Translations under genes and position numbers: made by a program
Assembly: GCF_000308855.1 (NCBI RefSeq)
Contig: NZ_BAGM01000101.1
Coordinates: 1-64,000 of the forward strand
DNA from: Nocardia veterana NBRC 100344
GTDB taxonomy: Bacteria; Actinomycetota; Actinomycetes; Mycobacteriales; Mycobacteriaceae
Direction: 5' to 3'
DNA: 64,000 bases
Notes under the pieces: model-generated
Databases searched by the model: none
What the model was told of the DNA's origin: nothing
Seen by the model: the letters and a program-made list of their open reading frames with translations, nothing else
Shown here: positions 8,269 to 16,396 of the stretch, one piece after another
Position numbering within the stretch: position 1 is the first letter of the stretch
Layout: each line of letters starts with the position of its first letter

Positions 8269-8351
8269 AGTAGCGGGGACAGGATTTGAACCTGCGACCT
8301 CTGGGTTATGAGCCCAGCGAGCTACCGAGCTGCTCCACCCCGCGTCGGTAA
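8269..8351. repeat. 83-bp direct repeat, left copy (tRNA-fMet)
   Basis: Identical to 15001-15083. The repeat contains the whole tRNA gene plus 2 bp after its 3' end and 7 bp before its 5' end. The two copies bracket 6.6 kb of accessory DNA that includes integrase and transposase remnants, so they may be attachment-site copies of an integrated element. Confidence 0.85.
8271..8344 (-). tRNA. Initiator tRNA-fMet (CAT), left copy
   Basis: A 74-base cloverleaf on the minus strand with anticodon CAT at 8308-8310. Initiator hallmarks are the unpaired C1:U72 at the end of the acceptor stem and the three consecutive G:C pairs (GGG...CCC) of the anticodon stem. The T-arm GGTTCAAATCC is intact. CCA is not encoded. 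It is identical to the copy at 15003-15076. Confidence 0.95.
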
Positions 8352-8533
8352 TGTCAACCCTACGCAACCACCCCTCGAAAACCAAAACGCCTGGTGGGAA
8401 CGGGCCATAGCAGCTGCTACCACCGCGGGCCCGGGCGGGCGGCCCGACAGCCACGGTTACCGGCGCTCCCGCCATCGGCGCACGGTGATCGCAACGATGG
8501 CCGCCGCCGCAGGCTGCGCGCCAGACTGGCCGA

Positions 8534-9349
8534 GTGACGACGACGAATTCGCATCCCGTGCGCGATCGGTACCGCGATCCGGAGCTGACCTCGCTGACGC
8601 GAACCAATCCGGTCATCGAGCTACAGCTCGCACACCGGTCCGTCCGTGCCTTCCGCGACGAGCCGGTGGGCGCGGCGGAGTTGACCACGATCGTCGCGGC
8701 GGCCCAGTCGGCCTCGACCTCGTCGAATCTGCAGGCGTGGAGTGTCGTCGCGGTGCGCGACCGGCAGCGGCGGGACCGGCTGGCCACCTTGGCCGGCAAT
8801 CAGGACTTCATCCGGCGCGCCCCACTGTTCCTGGTGTGGGCGGCCGATCTGGGCCGCATCGGCCGCCTGGCCGCTGCGCGGCAGGCGAGGGTGGACGCGA
8901 CCGAATACCTGGAGTCGACGATCCTCGGTTTCGTCGACACCTCGCTCGCGGCACAGAATGCGGTGCTCGCTGCCGAATCCCTCGGCCTCGGAGCGGTTTT
9001 CGTCGGCGCCATCCGTAACGACCCGGTGGGCGTCGCGGCCGAACTGCGGCTGCCCGACGGCGTGTTCCCAGTCTTCGGATTGGCCCTCGGCGTCCCCGAC
9101 CCGGCCGAACCGGCCGGGGTGAAGCCACGCCTGCCGCAACGCGCGGTCCTGCACCACGAGGTCTACGACCCCACCGGCGACGAGGCGATCGGCGATTACG
9201 ACGCCCGCCTGGCCGAATACAACACCGAATTCGGGCGATCGGGCGGTTGGGTGGACATCGTGCTGAACCGGCTCGCCGACCGTGACAGCCTGAAGGGCCG
9301 GCACCGTCTCCGGGAACACCTGCAGCGCCAGGGCTTTCCGTCGAGGTAA
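8534..9349 (+). CDS. NfsA-type nitroreductase / FMN-dependent NADPH oxidoreductase
   Basis: Flavin-dependent reductase of 271 residues, homodimeric in known relatives, reducing nitroaromatics, flavins or quinones with NADPH. Family signatures are HRSVRAFRDEPV (phosphate-binding arginines of FMN), AAQSASTSSNLQAWSVV, and AAQNAVLAAESLGLGAVFVG in the second half. The C-terminal extension (residues 205-271) is typical of the NfsA/FRP group. The start is a GTG at 8534. It is the first gene inside the segment bounded by the two tRNA copies and has no close co-directional partner; the esterase gene converges on it. Confidence 0.87.
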   Translation: MTTTNSHPVRDRYRDPELTSLTRTNPVIELQLAHRSVRAFRDEPVGAAELTTIVAAAQSASTSSNLQAWSVVAVRDRQRRDRLATLAGNQDFIRRAPLFLVWAADLGRIGRLAAARQARVDATEYLESTILGFVDTSLAAQNAVLAAESLGLGAVFVGAIRNDPVGVAAELRLPDGVFPVFGLALGVPDPAEPAGVKPRLPQRAVLHHEVYDPTGDEAIGDYDARLAEYNTEFGRSGGWVDIVLNRLADRDSLKGRHRLREHLQRQGFPSR

Positions 9350-9436
9350 TGCGGAACCATCCCACGGACGGAAAAGCGGCCCGGGACCGACCGACCCCAC
9401 CTGTCATCGGAATACACCTCGCGTCGCGGTGCGTTG

Positions 9437-11107
9437 TCAGCCACCCAGCGATTCCCAGAAGGTGCACTGGTGTTCTCGGGCGAGATCGGCTGAGCCGATG
9501 TGCGCGGGTGCGAGCGACTGGACGTGGTCTCCGCTCCGAAACGGCAGCCACTGCGGCTGTCCGCCGCCGTTCGGATCTCCGGTGGATGCGAACCGAGCCC
9601 AGTACTCGATCATGGTCGCCGACAGCTGTCGCTGGGAGGCCGTGACGGGTCCCGGGAGCTGCTCGTCGGCAAAGAGGTACTGCAGTTCCGCACCATGAAA
9701 CGCGCCGGTGGGAAAGTCGGGCTTCGCGAGCGTGGTGAACCACGGAGCGCTCTCGTCGGCGAATTCGTAGGCATACAAGGGTGTGTTCGCGGCGAGCACC
9801 CGATTCTGATCGCGCACCGCGCAGCCCCACGCCCAGTCGGTGACCACGGCCGACAGCGCCTCGCCGGCGGAATGGAATCGGCCGACGGGATACCGCTCCA
9901 GGATCCGTTCGACCTCGGATGCGGGGAACAGTGCGTCGAGTTGTTCGCGATAGCCGGCCGGAGTCGTCGGCTGGCCGGTTGCCGCTTCGATTGCCGCGGT
10001 GAAGAGGCGATGTTCGTCCCGGGTTATCCCTTCGATGACGGGCACACGGTTGAAGCGTCCGGCGGCGAAGGCGCCTTCCGGGCTGAGGGGAAGCATCCCG
10101 TCACCGACGGTGGGGCCTGATCCGACTCCGTCATCGGACCATTTCGCGAGCTCGGCTGCGGGCTTGGCTCGCAGGCACTCGGCAGCCGTGACCGGGTCGG
10201 AGCAGCCGACCTTCGCAGCGACCTCGACACCGTGCTGCTCTCGTTCGGAGCGTGGCAACGGAAACCAGGTCGGCGGCCCCGGCGACCACCGCCGACCGGC
10301 GCACTGGCCGCTTTGCACGATCGCCTTCTGAAACAGGCCTGCGGATCCCGGTGCGGCCAACTGGGCGCAGACACTGGTCCCCCCGGCGGACTCGCCGAAG
10401 ATCGTGACGTTGCCGGGATCCCCACCGAATGCTGCCGCGTTGCGCTGGACCCACTGCAGCGCAGCCTGTTGATCTTCGAGGCCGAAATTTCCGGAGAGGT
10501 TCCGGGCTGGACCGTGGTCGAGGGCGGGATGAGCGAGGAATCCGAAGATTCCCAGTCGGTAGTTGGGGCTGACAACGATCACGTTTCCGCTGCTTGCCAG
10601 CTGCTGCGCGTCGTACAGGCTGCCGGCGCCGCTGATGAAACCGTTGCCATGGATCCACACCATCACCGGTAGTCGGCCACCGCTGCTGTGCCGCGGCGTC
10701 GTCACGTTGAGATAGAGACAGTCTTCGGTGGAACTGGCCCGATCGATCAGTCCTTCGGCTTGCGCGCATCGATTCCCGGGTCTGGTCGCGTCCCGAATTC
10801 CAGTCCACGACGCGGCAGGTTGCGGCGATGCCCAGCGGAGTTCACCAACCGGTGGCGCCGCGTACGGAATCCCTTGAAAAATCCTGGCATTCGTGGCGAG
10901 TCTGCCTCGTACTTCGCCGTATTCGGTCGTGACCACGGTGGCAGCGGGGCTGCGGGATGCGCTGCGGCTCCATGCCGGAGCGGCTGCTCCCGCGCCGGCC
11001 GCGCAGAGCGCGAGCACCGCCACGGCCACGACCACCCCCAGCCGACGGGCAGTTTCGGAGCGCGGTCTTCGCCGGCCCGATTCGTGGTTTTGCTCCTGCT
11101 GTTTCAT
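9437..11107 (-). CDS. Secreted type B carboxylesterase
   Basis: Alpha/beta-hydrolase of about 556 residues that hydrolyses carboxylic esters outside the cytoplasm. The N-terminus (RRRPRSETARR then a ~20-residue hydrophobic stretch ending AGAAAPAWS) is an export signal. Type B signatures are present: EDCLYLNV, VWIHGNGFISGAG, and the nucleophile elbow FGESAGG; the acid and histidine are expected in the C-terminal half (GAFHGAELQYLF). ATG at 11107 is preferred over the GTG at 11113 because GGGGCA lies at better spacing. It is divergent from a TetR gene, and two matched palindromes lie in the shared promoter, so it is very probably repressed by that regulator. Confidence 0.9.
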   Translation of the reverse strand: MKQQEQNHESGRRRPRSETARRLGVVVAVAVLALCAAGAGAAAPAWSRSASRSPAATVVTTEYGEVRGRLATNARIFQGIPYAAPPVGELRWASPQPAASWTGIRDATRPGNRCAQAEGLIDRASSTEDCLYLNVTTPRHSSGGRLPVMVWIHGNGFISGAGSLYDAQQLASSGNVIVVSPNYRLGIFGFLAHPALDHGPARNLSGNFGLEDQQAALQWVQRNAAAFGGDPGNVTIFGESAGGTSVCAQLAAPGSAGLFQKAIVQSGQCAGRRWSPGPPTWFPLPRSEREQHGVEVAAKVGCSDPVTAAECLRAKPAAELAKWSDDGVGSGPTVGDGMLPLSPEGAFAAGRFNRVPVIEGITRDEHRLFTAAIEAATGQPTTPAGYREQLDALFPASEVERILERYPVGRFHSAGEALSAVVTDWAWGCAVRDQNRVLAANTPLYAYEFADESAPWFTTLAKPDFPTGAFHGAELQYLFADEQLPGPVTASQRQLSATMIEYWARFASTGDPNGGGQPQWLPFRSGDHVQSLAPAHIGSADLAREHQCTFWESLGG

Positions 11108-11129
11108 CGGCACTGCCCCGATCTAATTC

Positions 11130-11168
11130 GTGTGAGGGTCACACAAACAATAAGTGTATGGTTTACAC
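11130..11168. promoter_or_regulatory. Paired TetR operators
   Basis: Two 15-bp inverted repeats with the same plan (5-bp arms, 5-bp spacer): GTGTGAGGGTCACAC at 11130-11144 and GTGTATGGTTTACAC at 11154-11168. Their centres are 24 bp apart. They occupy the gap between the esterase and TetR genes, which is typical of an autoregulated divergent pair. Confidence 0.75.
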
Positions 11169-11207
11169 GAAGTCAATCGGCTCGCTGCCGACGAGAGGAA
11201 TCGACCG

Positions 11208-11960
11208 ATGCCGACCGCAGACGACGCGGAGCTGCCGCCGGGGATGGCCCTGGCGTGGCGGCTCCCGGTCAAATCGAACCAGCTCGGTCGGAGGCCGTCC
11301 CGAAGCGTCGAGCAGATCGTCGAGGCAGCCATCGAGCTGGCCGATACCGACGGATTCGCCGCCATGTCGATGCCCAAGATCGCGCAGCGGATCGGGCTGA
11401 CCGCCAACGCGATCTACCGGTATGTCAGTTCCCGGGACGAACTGCTGGTGCTCGTCGCCGAGGCAGCCTGGGGCCCGGTGCCGGGCCCGGTACTCGAGGC
11501 GCAGGATTGGCGAGCCGCGGCAACCATCTGGACGCGGGGAATGATCGAACGATGCGACAGACATCCGTGGCTCTGCGATCTACCGATCCGCGGGGCTCCG
11601 GTGACACCGCATCTGCTGGGTTGGACGGAGGCCATCCTGAAGGTGCTGACCGGCGCCGGCCTGAGCCCCGGCGAGAGCTTGGGCTGCGCGTTGCTGCTCG
11701 ACGGTTACGCGCGACAGGTCGCCAACACACGTCGCGATGTGCGCGAAAGTACCAGCACGTCGGTCCGGTCGGCAGCGGTGACCCGGTTCCTCGAACCGCG
11801 GCTGCGAGAACTGGGATATTCGGTCCTGGCGTCCATGATGGCCGAAAACGAATACACCGACGACATTCTGGACGACGACATCGCCTTCGGCCTCGAGCGG
11901 ATCCTGGACGGTATCGATGCTCTGATCGCCAGTAAAGATACTGCAGCACAACGAGATTAA
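11208..11960 (+). CDS. TetR/AcrR family transcriptional regulator
   Basis: DNA-binding repressor of about 250 residues. The helix-turn-helix lies at about residues 25-70: SVEQIVEAAIELADTDGFAA, then MPKIAQRIGLTANAIYRYVS and SRDELL. The C-terminal region resembles the TetR_C ligand-binding domain. The ATG at 11208 was chosen. An earlier start at 11154 would lie inside the second operator palindrome and is unlikely. It is divergent from the secreted carboxylesterase and probably represses it and itself through the two palindromes in the shared promoter; an esterase substrate or product may be the inducer. Confidence 0.88.
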   Translation: MPTADDAELPPGMALAWRLPVKSNQLGRRPSRSVEQIVEAAIELADTDGFAAMSMPKIAQRIGLTANAIYRYVSSRDELLVLVAEAAWGPVPGPVLEAQDWRAAATIWTRGMIERCDRHPWLCDLPIRGAPVTPHLLGWTEAILKVLTGAGLSPGESLGCALLLDGYARQVANTRRDVRESTSTSVRSAAVTRFLEPRLRELGYSVLASMMAENEYTDDILDDDIAFGLERILDGIDALIASKDTAAQRD

Positions 11961-12106
11961 CGACATCCGGTCGTCCCGATCCGGCCGCGCGAATACCTCG
12001 GTGTTTCGGCCGGCGGGCAGGTGAACCAAACGAACGAGCCGACCGCGACGGTCGACGAGAGTGGCGATCGCCGATCCGCCCCGAGCTCTGATGATCAAAT
12101 CACCAC
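11957..12106 (-). pseudogene. IS30-family transposase fragment
   Basis: On the minus strand the translated stretch GDLII, then SAIATLVDR and RLVRLVHLPAG, matches the start of the DDE catalytic domain of IS30 transposases, where the Asp of GDLI is the first catalytic residue. Only about 45 codons remain, running into unrelated sequence beside the TetR stop. No terminal inverted repeats are visible. Confidence 0.55.
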
Positions 12107-12290
12107 GTGCCGTGGGCTGCGGGGTGCCTCCGGGACGTACCCGTGCGCGGTCCCGGAGTCCGTCGTGGATGCGTTGCCGCGCACCGGATCTCGTTCACCC
12201 GCGGTAGATGTCGTGGACGGTCGTCGGGGGCGGGAAGTCGTGGGGAAGCTGCGTCCACGCGATGCCGTCACGTTTCCGGAGAGTATGCCG
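12107..12290 (-). pseudogene. IS5-family transposase fragment
   Basis: Minus-strand reading gives RDGIAWTQLPHDFPPPTTV, DIYRG, an in-frame TGA where a Trp codon is expected, then RIHDGLRDRARV and PQPTA. This matches the N-terminal part of IS5-type (IS4/IS5 DDE) transposases. It joins the IS30-like fragment in frame, which indicates successive insertion and deletion. The remaining gap 12291-12601 shows no gene I can support. Confidence 0.6.
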
Positions 12291-12601
12291 GCGGACGGGG
12301 CTCGCTCCGAGCTCGCACACCGATCAACTACGTAGGGCACACCGATGCCCCGGTATCGACTACGTGGGTACGGTCTGTCCGGTCGGCACGCCGCCAGCCC
12401 TCAGCGACTCGACGACGGCGTTCCAAGAAAGTGAAGCGGATCGATACGGACATATGGCGTGCGGGGAGGGCATGGTGCACGTCGGTTGTGTGGGTTGATC
12501 CGCAACGAACGCAATTCCCCGCGGCCTTCACGGAGATCGGCGCCCGGTGTGGTCAAAACGGCACGCCAGTCGATCGGCGCGTGAAATGAATAGATGGTTC
12601 C

Positions 12602-13834
12602 ATGCGAGTTCCTGAGCCGTTCCAACCCTTTCATCGCTCTATTGCTGCAGCCTATCTGCGCAATCTGAGAGATGTACTGTCCAATGTCACTCGTCGATTC
12701 AGCACCGAAGAGGCCGCGAACCTCAGAGGAGCAGCGCTTCAGGTTTCACGCGCCTCGAAGGAATTGCGGAATGCCGATCGAGAAGCGCGGTACCATTTCG
12801 AAAAGGAGGACGCCCCGGGCTTGGCGCTACGACAGGAAGGGGCTCGTGACACGGCCGTAGTCACGGACCCTCGGCGGGTACACGCGGCATGGTCCAGGAT
12901 GTCACGTAACGACAGGGACGAATTGCATCGTATCGATCCGTTCATTGGCAACCGCGACGGTATTCCACAGGCCGACAGAGATCATTACAATCGAAAGACA
13001 CTTCGATTGCTGCGAGAGAAGGCTCTGGCAGCGAAAGATTTTGAACGCGTTTCACACTACGACGTCATCGGCCAGGCTCTCGAATCGAGACCAGGCTCGC
13101 CGCAGAGGTACTTGTCACTGCTCGATGACAAGTTTCGTTGCGCTGTCGCCGTCGGAAATCCGGACAATGCAAGGAACGTGGTCACCAATGTTATCGGCGC
13201 CGAATCGAACCCGTCGGGAATCCAGGGCTGGACCAATGTTTCCGAAAGCCTGCGCCGATCCGCGATAGCGGCGGATCCGACAGCGGAGACGTCGGTGATC
13301 GCGTGGGCGGGATACGATCGACCCCCGACAATTTCCAGATCGATCGATTCGACATACGCGCGAAAAGCGGCCCCGACATTGGTGAAGTACCAAGAGGGAC
13401 TCGGCGTTACCAATAATCAATCGCCACCGTACCGCACGGTTGTCGGCCATTCCTACGGGTCACTGGTCGCCAGTCACGCAGCGTCACATGGACTGACTTT
13501 GCCCGCCCATAATCTTGTTTTTACCGGCAGCTTCGGGGTCGGCGTCGATCGTGCAACGGAGCTGAGCTTGATCGGGCAGCCGTCGGATATGAGCCGACGA
13601 ATTTTCGCCACTATCGCAAAACATGATTCGATTCAGCTGATGCCGAGAGCCCACGGTCCACTACCAACGGCGCCCGATTTCGGTGGAACGAGATTCACCA
13701 CCGACTCCAGCCGAGGTCCCTGGACATCCTTGAGATGGAATTCCGACGATCATGATTCATATTGGAGCAGCACCAATTCCGCTATGCGGAATATGGGATT
13801 CATCGTCACCGGCCATGGTCATCTCGTGACGTGA
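12602..13834 (+). CDS. DUF1023 alpha/beta-hydrolase
   Basis: Protein of 410 residues whose second half carries a DUF1023-type alpha/beta-hydrolase domain with nucleophile elbow VVGHSYGSLVASHA. The preceding AETSVIAWAGYDRPPTIS and the following FTGSFGVGVDRATEL segments are typical of this actinobacterial family. The first ~110 residues are helical and charged and may correspond to the WXG100-like N-terminal part often fused to these hydrolases, but they are shorter here. There is no signal peptide. Codon use is less GC-rich than in the flanking core genes, suggesting transfer. An LppA-like gene follows after 36 bases. The substrate is unknown. Confidence 0.75.
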   Translation: MRVPEPFQPFHRSIAAAYLRNLRDVLSNVTRRFSTEEAANLRGAALQVSRASKELRNADREARYHFEKEDAPGLALRQEGARDTAVVTDPRRVHAAWSRMSRNDRDELHRIDPFIGNRDGIPQADRDHYNRKTLRLLREKALAAKDFERVSHYDVIGQALESRPGSPQRYLSLLDDKFRCAVAVGNPDNARNVVTNVIGAESNPSGIQGWTNVSESLRRSAIAADPTAETSVIAWAGYDRPPTISRSIDSTYARKAAPTLVKYQEGLGVTNNQSPPYRTVVGHSYGSLVASHAASHGLTLPAHNLVFTGSFGVGVDRATELSLIGQPSDMSRRIFATIAKHDSIQLMPRAHGPLPTAPDFGGTRFTTDSSRGPWTSLRWNSDDHDSYWSSTNSAMRNMGFIVTGHGHLVT

Positions 13835-13870
13835 CATTCCATCCGATTCCTCTGTGAAGAAGGACACGAA

Positions 13871-14335
13871 ATGACCCATGAGCCCAATGAATCCGTAGCC
13901 CGGGAGAAATTACATGCGTACTTGGTCGATATTCTTCGATCGCTTCCCACTCACCTGTCGCTGTCGCTATTCAATCCGAACCACCCCAACGCGAGGTTCG
14001 ATACCGGTCTGACGATGCCGTTCAACGACACCGACCCGGAAGGGATGGAGCTGTACTACTTCGATATCTCGTACTGGCTTGTCGGGTGTCGTCCAGAGAG
14101 ATCAGAAACGTGCTTTCGGGTCGTTGTCGAGGCGTGGAAACGTCTCGAATGGCATCCTGAATCGAGTCGTAATCGTAGACCACTGGCGGCGGTGGCTCGC
14201 ACACCCGATGGATACGGGTTCGCCCTACAACAGAGTGTCGATGGACATCTGAGCTTATCCGCTTCAACTCCTCCGTTTCCTCCCGGAGGCACCGGCTGCG
14301 GGCCATTTCCGGAATCGATCACAACCGATACATAG
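13871..14335 (+). CDS. LppA-like protein without lipobox
   Basis: Protein of 154 residues. The C-terminal half (RPLAAVARTPDGYGFALQQS, then GHLSLSASTPPFPPG) resembles mycobacterial LppA-type lipoproteins. Those carry a signal peptide and lipobox Cys, whereas this protein starts with a polar MTHEPNESVAREKLH and has no export signal. It lies 36 bases after the DUF1023 hydrolase gene with GAAGAAGGA before the ATG, so the two are likely one operon. A hydrolase followed by an LppA-like gene recalls Rv2542-Rv2543 in M. tuberculosis, a comparison made from memory. A cytoplasmic partner or immunity-type role is only a guess. Confidence 0.5.
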   Translation: MTHEPNESVAREKLHAYLVDILRSLPTHLSLSLFNPNHPNARFDTGLTMPFNDTDPEGMELYYFDISYWLVGCRPERSETCFRVVVEAWKRLEWHPESSRNRRPLAAVARTPDGYGFALQQSVDGHLSLSASTPPFPPGGTGCGPFPESITTDT

Positions 14336-14571
14336 GTTCCTTTTGCAGTACCCGAACGGGCCGAGTGGATAGCCAACCGCTCGCGTCTCGGTCTTCGAGG
14401 CTCGGCGATGGTGGTTTGCAGAAGCCGGCCGCGCCGACGCCGGTGATCTTTCAGCCGACCTACTGCCGAGGGACGTATCAAGCGCGACAACAACATTCGG
14501 ATGTAGGAGTACTGGTCGAAGACAATCGGAAACGGCCGGCGACCGACGCCACAAGTCCGGGCGGCTCATCA

Positions 14572-14945
14572 ACAGCGTCCGCTTCGACCGGTTCTACACC
14601 CTGTTCTGCCTCGAGCTGACCACCGGCCTACGCCGGGCAGAGACCTGCGGAGCCCACGGACCCTGCCACGATCTCGACGCCGGAGCGCTGTCGGTACCGA
14701 CGGGACGTATCGTCGTCGCCGGTCACGCGCGCGACGCCGAGCACGCGCTGTACGGCGACGACTCTACGAAGACGGCCGGACCGTCCACCCGGACTCGATC
14801 CGAGAACGATTCAAGTGCCTGGCCGCCTGCGCCCCGGAACTGCCTGAGATCCGCTTCCAACGATCCGCGCCACACCCTACTGGGCGGAAAACCACGGACA
14901 CCGCAAGCACAGCTGACACTTAGCTTGGCTAATGATGCCGAAGGT
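14572..14945 (+). pseudogene. Decayed tyrosine recombinase (phage-type integrase)
   Basis: Three plus-strand frames together rebuild the C-terminal half of an actinobacterial tyrosine integrase. First comes FYTLFCLELTTGLRRAET, including the first catalytic Arg, with LDAGALSVPTG. After a frameshift near 14761 comes YEDGRTVHPDSIRERFKCLA and LPEIRF. After a second shift near 14853 come remnants of HDLRHT. The catalytic Tyr region is not recognisable. It ends about 55 bases from the 3' end of the right-hand tRNA-fMet, the usual place for an integrase of a tRNA-integrated element. Confidence 0.7.
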
Positions 14946-14962
14946 GATACCGATCCGAACGA

Positions 14963-14996
14963 AAACGGCCCCGGAACCATGGTTCCGGGGCCGTTT
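14963..14996 (-). terminator. Terminator of right tRNA-fMet
   Basis: A perfect 17+17 bp inverted repeat without loop (AAACGGCCCCGGAACCA and its complement) lies 6 bases from the 3' end of the tRNA. On the minus strand it is followed by TCGTTCGG. Confidence 0.8.
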
Positions 14997-15000
14997 CCCT

Positions 15001-15083
15001 AGTAGCGGGGACAGGATTTGAACCTGCGACCTCTGGGTTATGAGCCCAGCGAGCTACCGAGCTGCTCCACCCCGCGTCGGTAA
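15001..15083. repeat. 83-bp direct repeat, right copy (tRNA-fMet)
   Basis: Identical to 8269-8351. This copy has the 3' end of the tRNA facing the accessory segment and the integrase remnant, as expected for the attachment-site copy in the original chromosomal tRNA gene. Confidence 0.85.
15003..15076 (-). tRNA. Initiator tRNA-fMet (CAT), right copy
   Basis: The 74 bases are identical to the left copy, with anticodon CAT at 15040-15042, the C1:U72 mismatch and the three G:C pairs of the anticodon stem that mark initiator tRNA. CCA is not encoded. It has a good promoter (TTGCAG, 18 bp, TAATGT) and a strong terminator, so it is probably the ancestral functional copy. Confidence 0.95.
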
Positions 15084-15088
15084 ACACA

Positions 15089-15118
15089 ACATTACACACG
15101 GGTCGGCCAGGGCTGCAA
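15089..15118 (-). promoter_or_regulatory. Promoter of right tRNA-fMet
   Basis: On the minus strand a -35-like TTGCAG (15113-15118), an 18-bp spacer and a -10-like TAATGT (15089-15094) lie 13 bases before the tRNA 5' end. Confidence 0.5.
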
Positions 15119-15746
15119 ATCGCGTGGTCAGCGCATATTTTCAGGTTAACTGTGCCGATCTTGACCAACCTTGTCACACCACTCGAACAGGAAGCCGGCC
15201 CGCCGAGCAACGCTTCACCCACACCCGGGGCGGCGGCTGGAGACCGCGGTTCACCACGGCGCGGCAAGCCTCAGCGCCAATCGCCACCACCGGCGCGGAG
15301 CAGACAGGGCGGGCCGCGCCGCGGGGGCGGACCGGATTCGGCCGCCTACCCGACCACGGCCGAATACGATCCCGCCCACGGGAAACGCGCGCGTTTCCAA
15401 AATTCGCCCTGGAAAAACGTGACCGATGCCACTGATTCGCCGTGATTCATCGCACATAACGAGCACATAACAGTCGTTCGGAATGATCAATCACTGCATA
15501 GCCAACCTGCATGGATGTGCCGAATCGGGTTATTCGCTTCATGCAATTGTCGCTGTTATCAAGACGTGATCTGTCGAGATCTCTTCGTTATGGTCGTCTG
15601 CGGCCCGGATCGAACCCGTGATGGGCTCCGACCCGAACCGTTGCACACCGGCAACCCTGCCCCGCGGTTCGGGGATCCCCGACCTCCTGGGGGCAGGGAC
15701 GCGGCCGAGTTTCGCCGCGCCGGCGGGCGCAGGGAGGGACACCACC
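15119..15746 (+). other. Non-coding stretch and leader of the rpf gene
   Basis: No convincing gene was found in 628 bases. The part from about 15590 to the rpf start is GC-rich and strongly self-complementary (for example CCCCGCGGTTCGGGG and GATCCCCGACCTCCTGGGGG). That suggests a long structured 5' leader. rpf leaders in actinobacteria often carry a ydaO-type cyclic-di-AMP riboswitch, but I could not match its conserved core with confidence here. Confidence 0.35.
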
Positions 15747-16286
15747 ATGAACAAGAACCGGAAGATCAGCAGTCGCGCCCTCGGCTTCGCCGCCGTCGCC
15801 GGCGCCCTTGTTGCCGTCCCGTTCGCAGCTTCCACCACTGCTTCGGCTGCGCCCGCCCACGACTGGGACGGTGTCGCGCAGTGCGAGAGCGGCGGCAACT
15901 GGAATATCAACACCGGCAACGGTTACTACGGCGGCCTGCAGTTCACGCAGTCCACCTGGGCCGCCAACGGCGGCACCGGCTCGCCGCAGAACGCGAGCAA
16001 GGAAGAGCAGATCCGGGTCGCGGAGAACGTGCTGCAGACCCAGGGCCCCGGCGCCTGGCCGGTGTGCGGACAGTACCTGCGCTACGCGCCTGCCGAGGAG
16101 GCCCAGCCGGCTCCCGAGCCGCAGCCCGAACCGGCCGCGCCGGTCCAGCTGCCGACCGACCGCCAGGAGCTGATCAACAAGGCCACCGAGGCCGGGAAGC
16201 AGGCCGCCCAGCAGTTCGGCGTGGCCGACCAGTTCCAGCAGATCCTGGATCAGAACAGCGGTCTGATCGACACCCTGGGCCGCTGA
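15747..16286 (+). CDS. Resuscitation-promoting factor-like transglycosylase
   Basis: Secreted muralytic protein of 179 residues that cleaves peptidoglycan and stimulates outgrowth of dormant cells. A Sec signal peptide (MNKNRKISSRALG, then a hydrophobic core ending TASAAPA) precedes the lysozyme-like Rpf domain. Key features are WDGVAQCESGGNWNINTGNG (catalytic Glu in the CESGG motif), YYGGLQFTQSTWAANGG, and the disulfide Cys in PVCGQYL. A proline/glutamate-rich linker and an Ala/Gln-rich tail follow. The ATG at 15747 has AGGGAGGG upstream; a longer in-frame start at 15618 would bury the signal peptide and was rejected. A long structured leader precedes it. Confidence 0.92.
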   Translation: MNKNRKISSRALGFAAVAGALVAVPFAASTTASAAPAHDWDGVAQCESGGNWNINTGNGYYGGLQFTQSTWAANGGTGSPQNASKEEQIRVAENVLQTQGPGAWPVCGQYLRYAPAEEAQPAPEPQPEPAAPVQLPTDRQELINKATEAGKQAAQQFGVADQFQQILDQNSGLIDTLGR

Positions 16287-16324
16287 GCTGTCGCGGTCAC
16301 CGCGCGAGCTCCGGACCGACACGC

Positions 16325-16360
16325 ATTCGGCGCTGCCATCAGCTGATGGCAGCGCCGAAT
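16325..16360. terminator. Bidirectional terminator between rpf and UPF0182
   Basis: A perfect 18+18 bp palindrome (ATTCGGCGCTGCCATCAG and its complement) lies between the convergent rpf and UPF0182 genes. Confidence 0.8.
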
Positions 16361-16396
16361 GTCGTTCGCGCGGCGGGTTTTCCGCGGGCCGGTCCG

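Noticed and set aside
8308..9018. Open frame starting inside the left tRNA and covering the nitroreductase
   Set aside because: It begins in the tRNA sequence and runs as an arginine-rich shadow of the real gene in another frame.
14929..15267. Minus-strand frame containing SSVARWAHNPEVAGSNPVPAT
   Set aside because: This peptide is the well-known spurious translation of a tRNA gene; the DNA is the initiator tRNA.
15590..15746. Cyclic-di-AMP (ydaO) riboswitch in the rpf leader
   Set aside because: Position and structure are suggestive, but I could not align the conserved core sequences, so it is only noted as a possibility.
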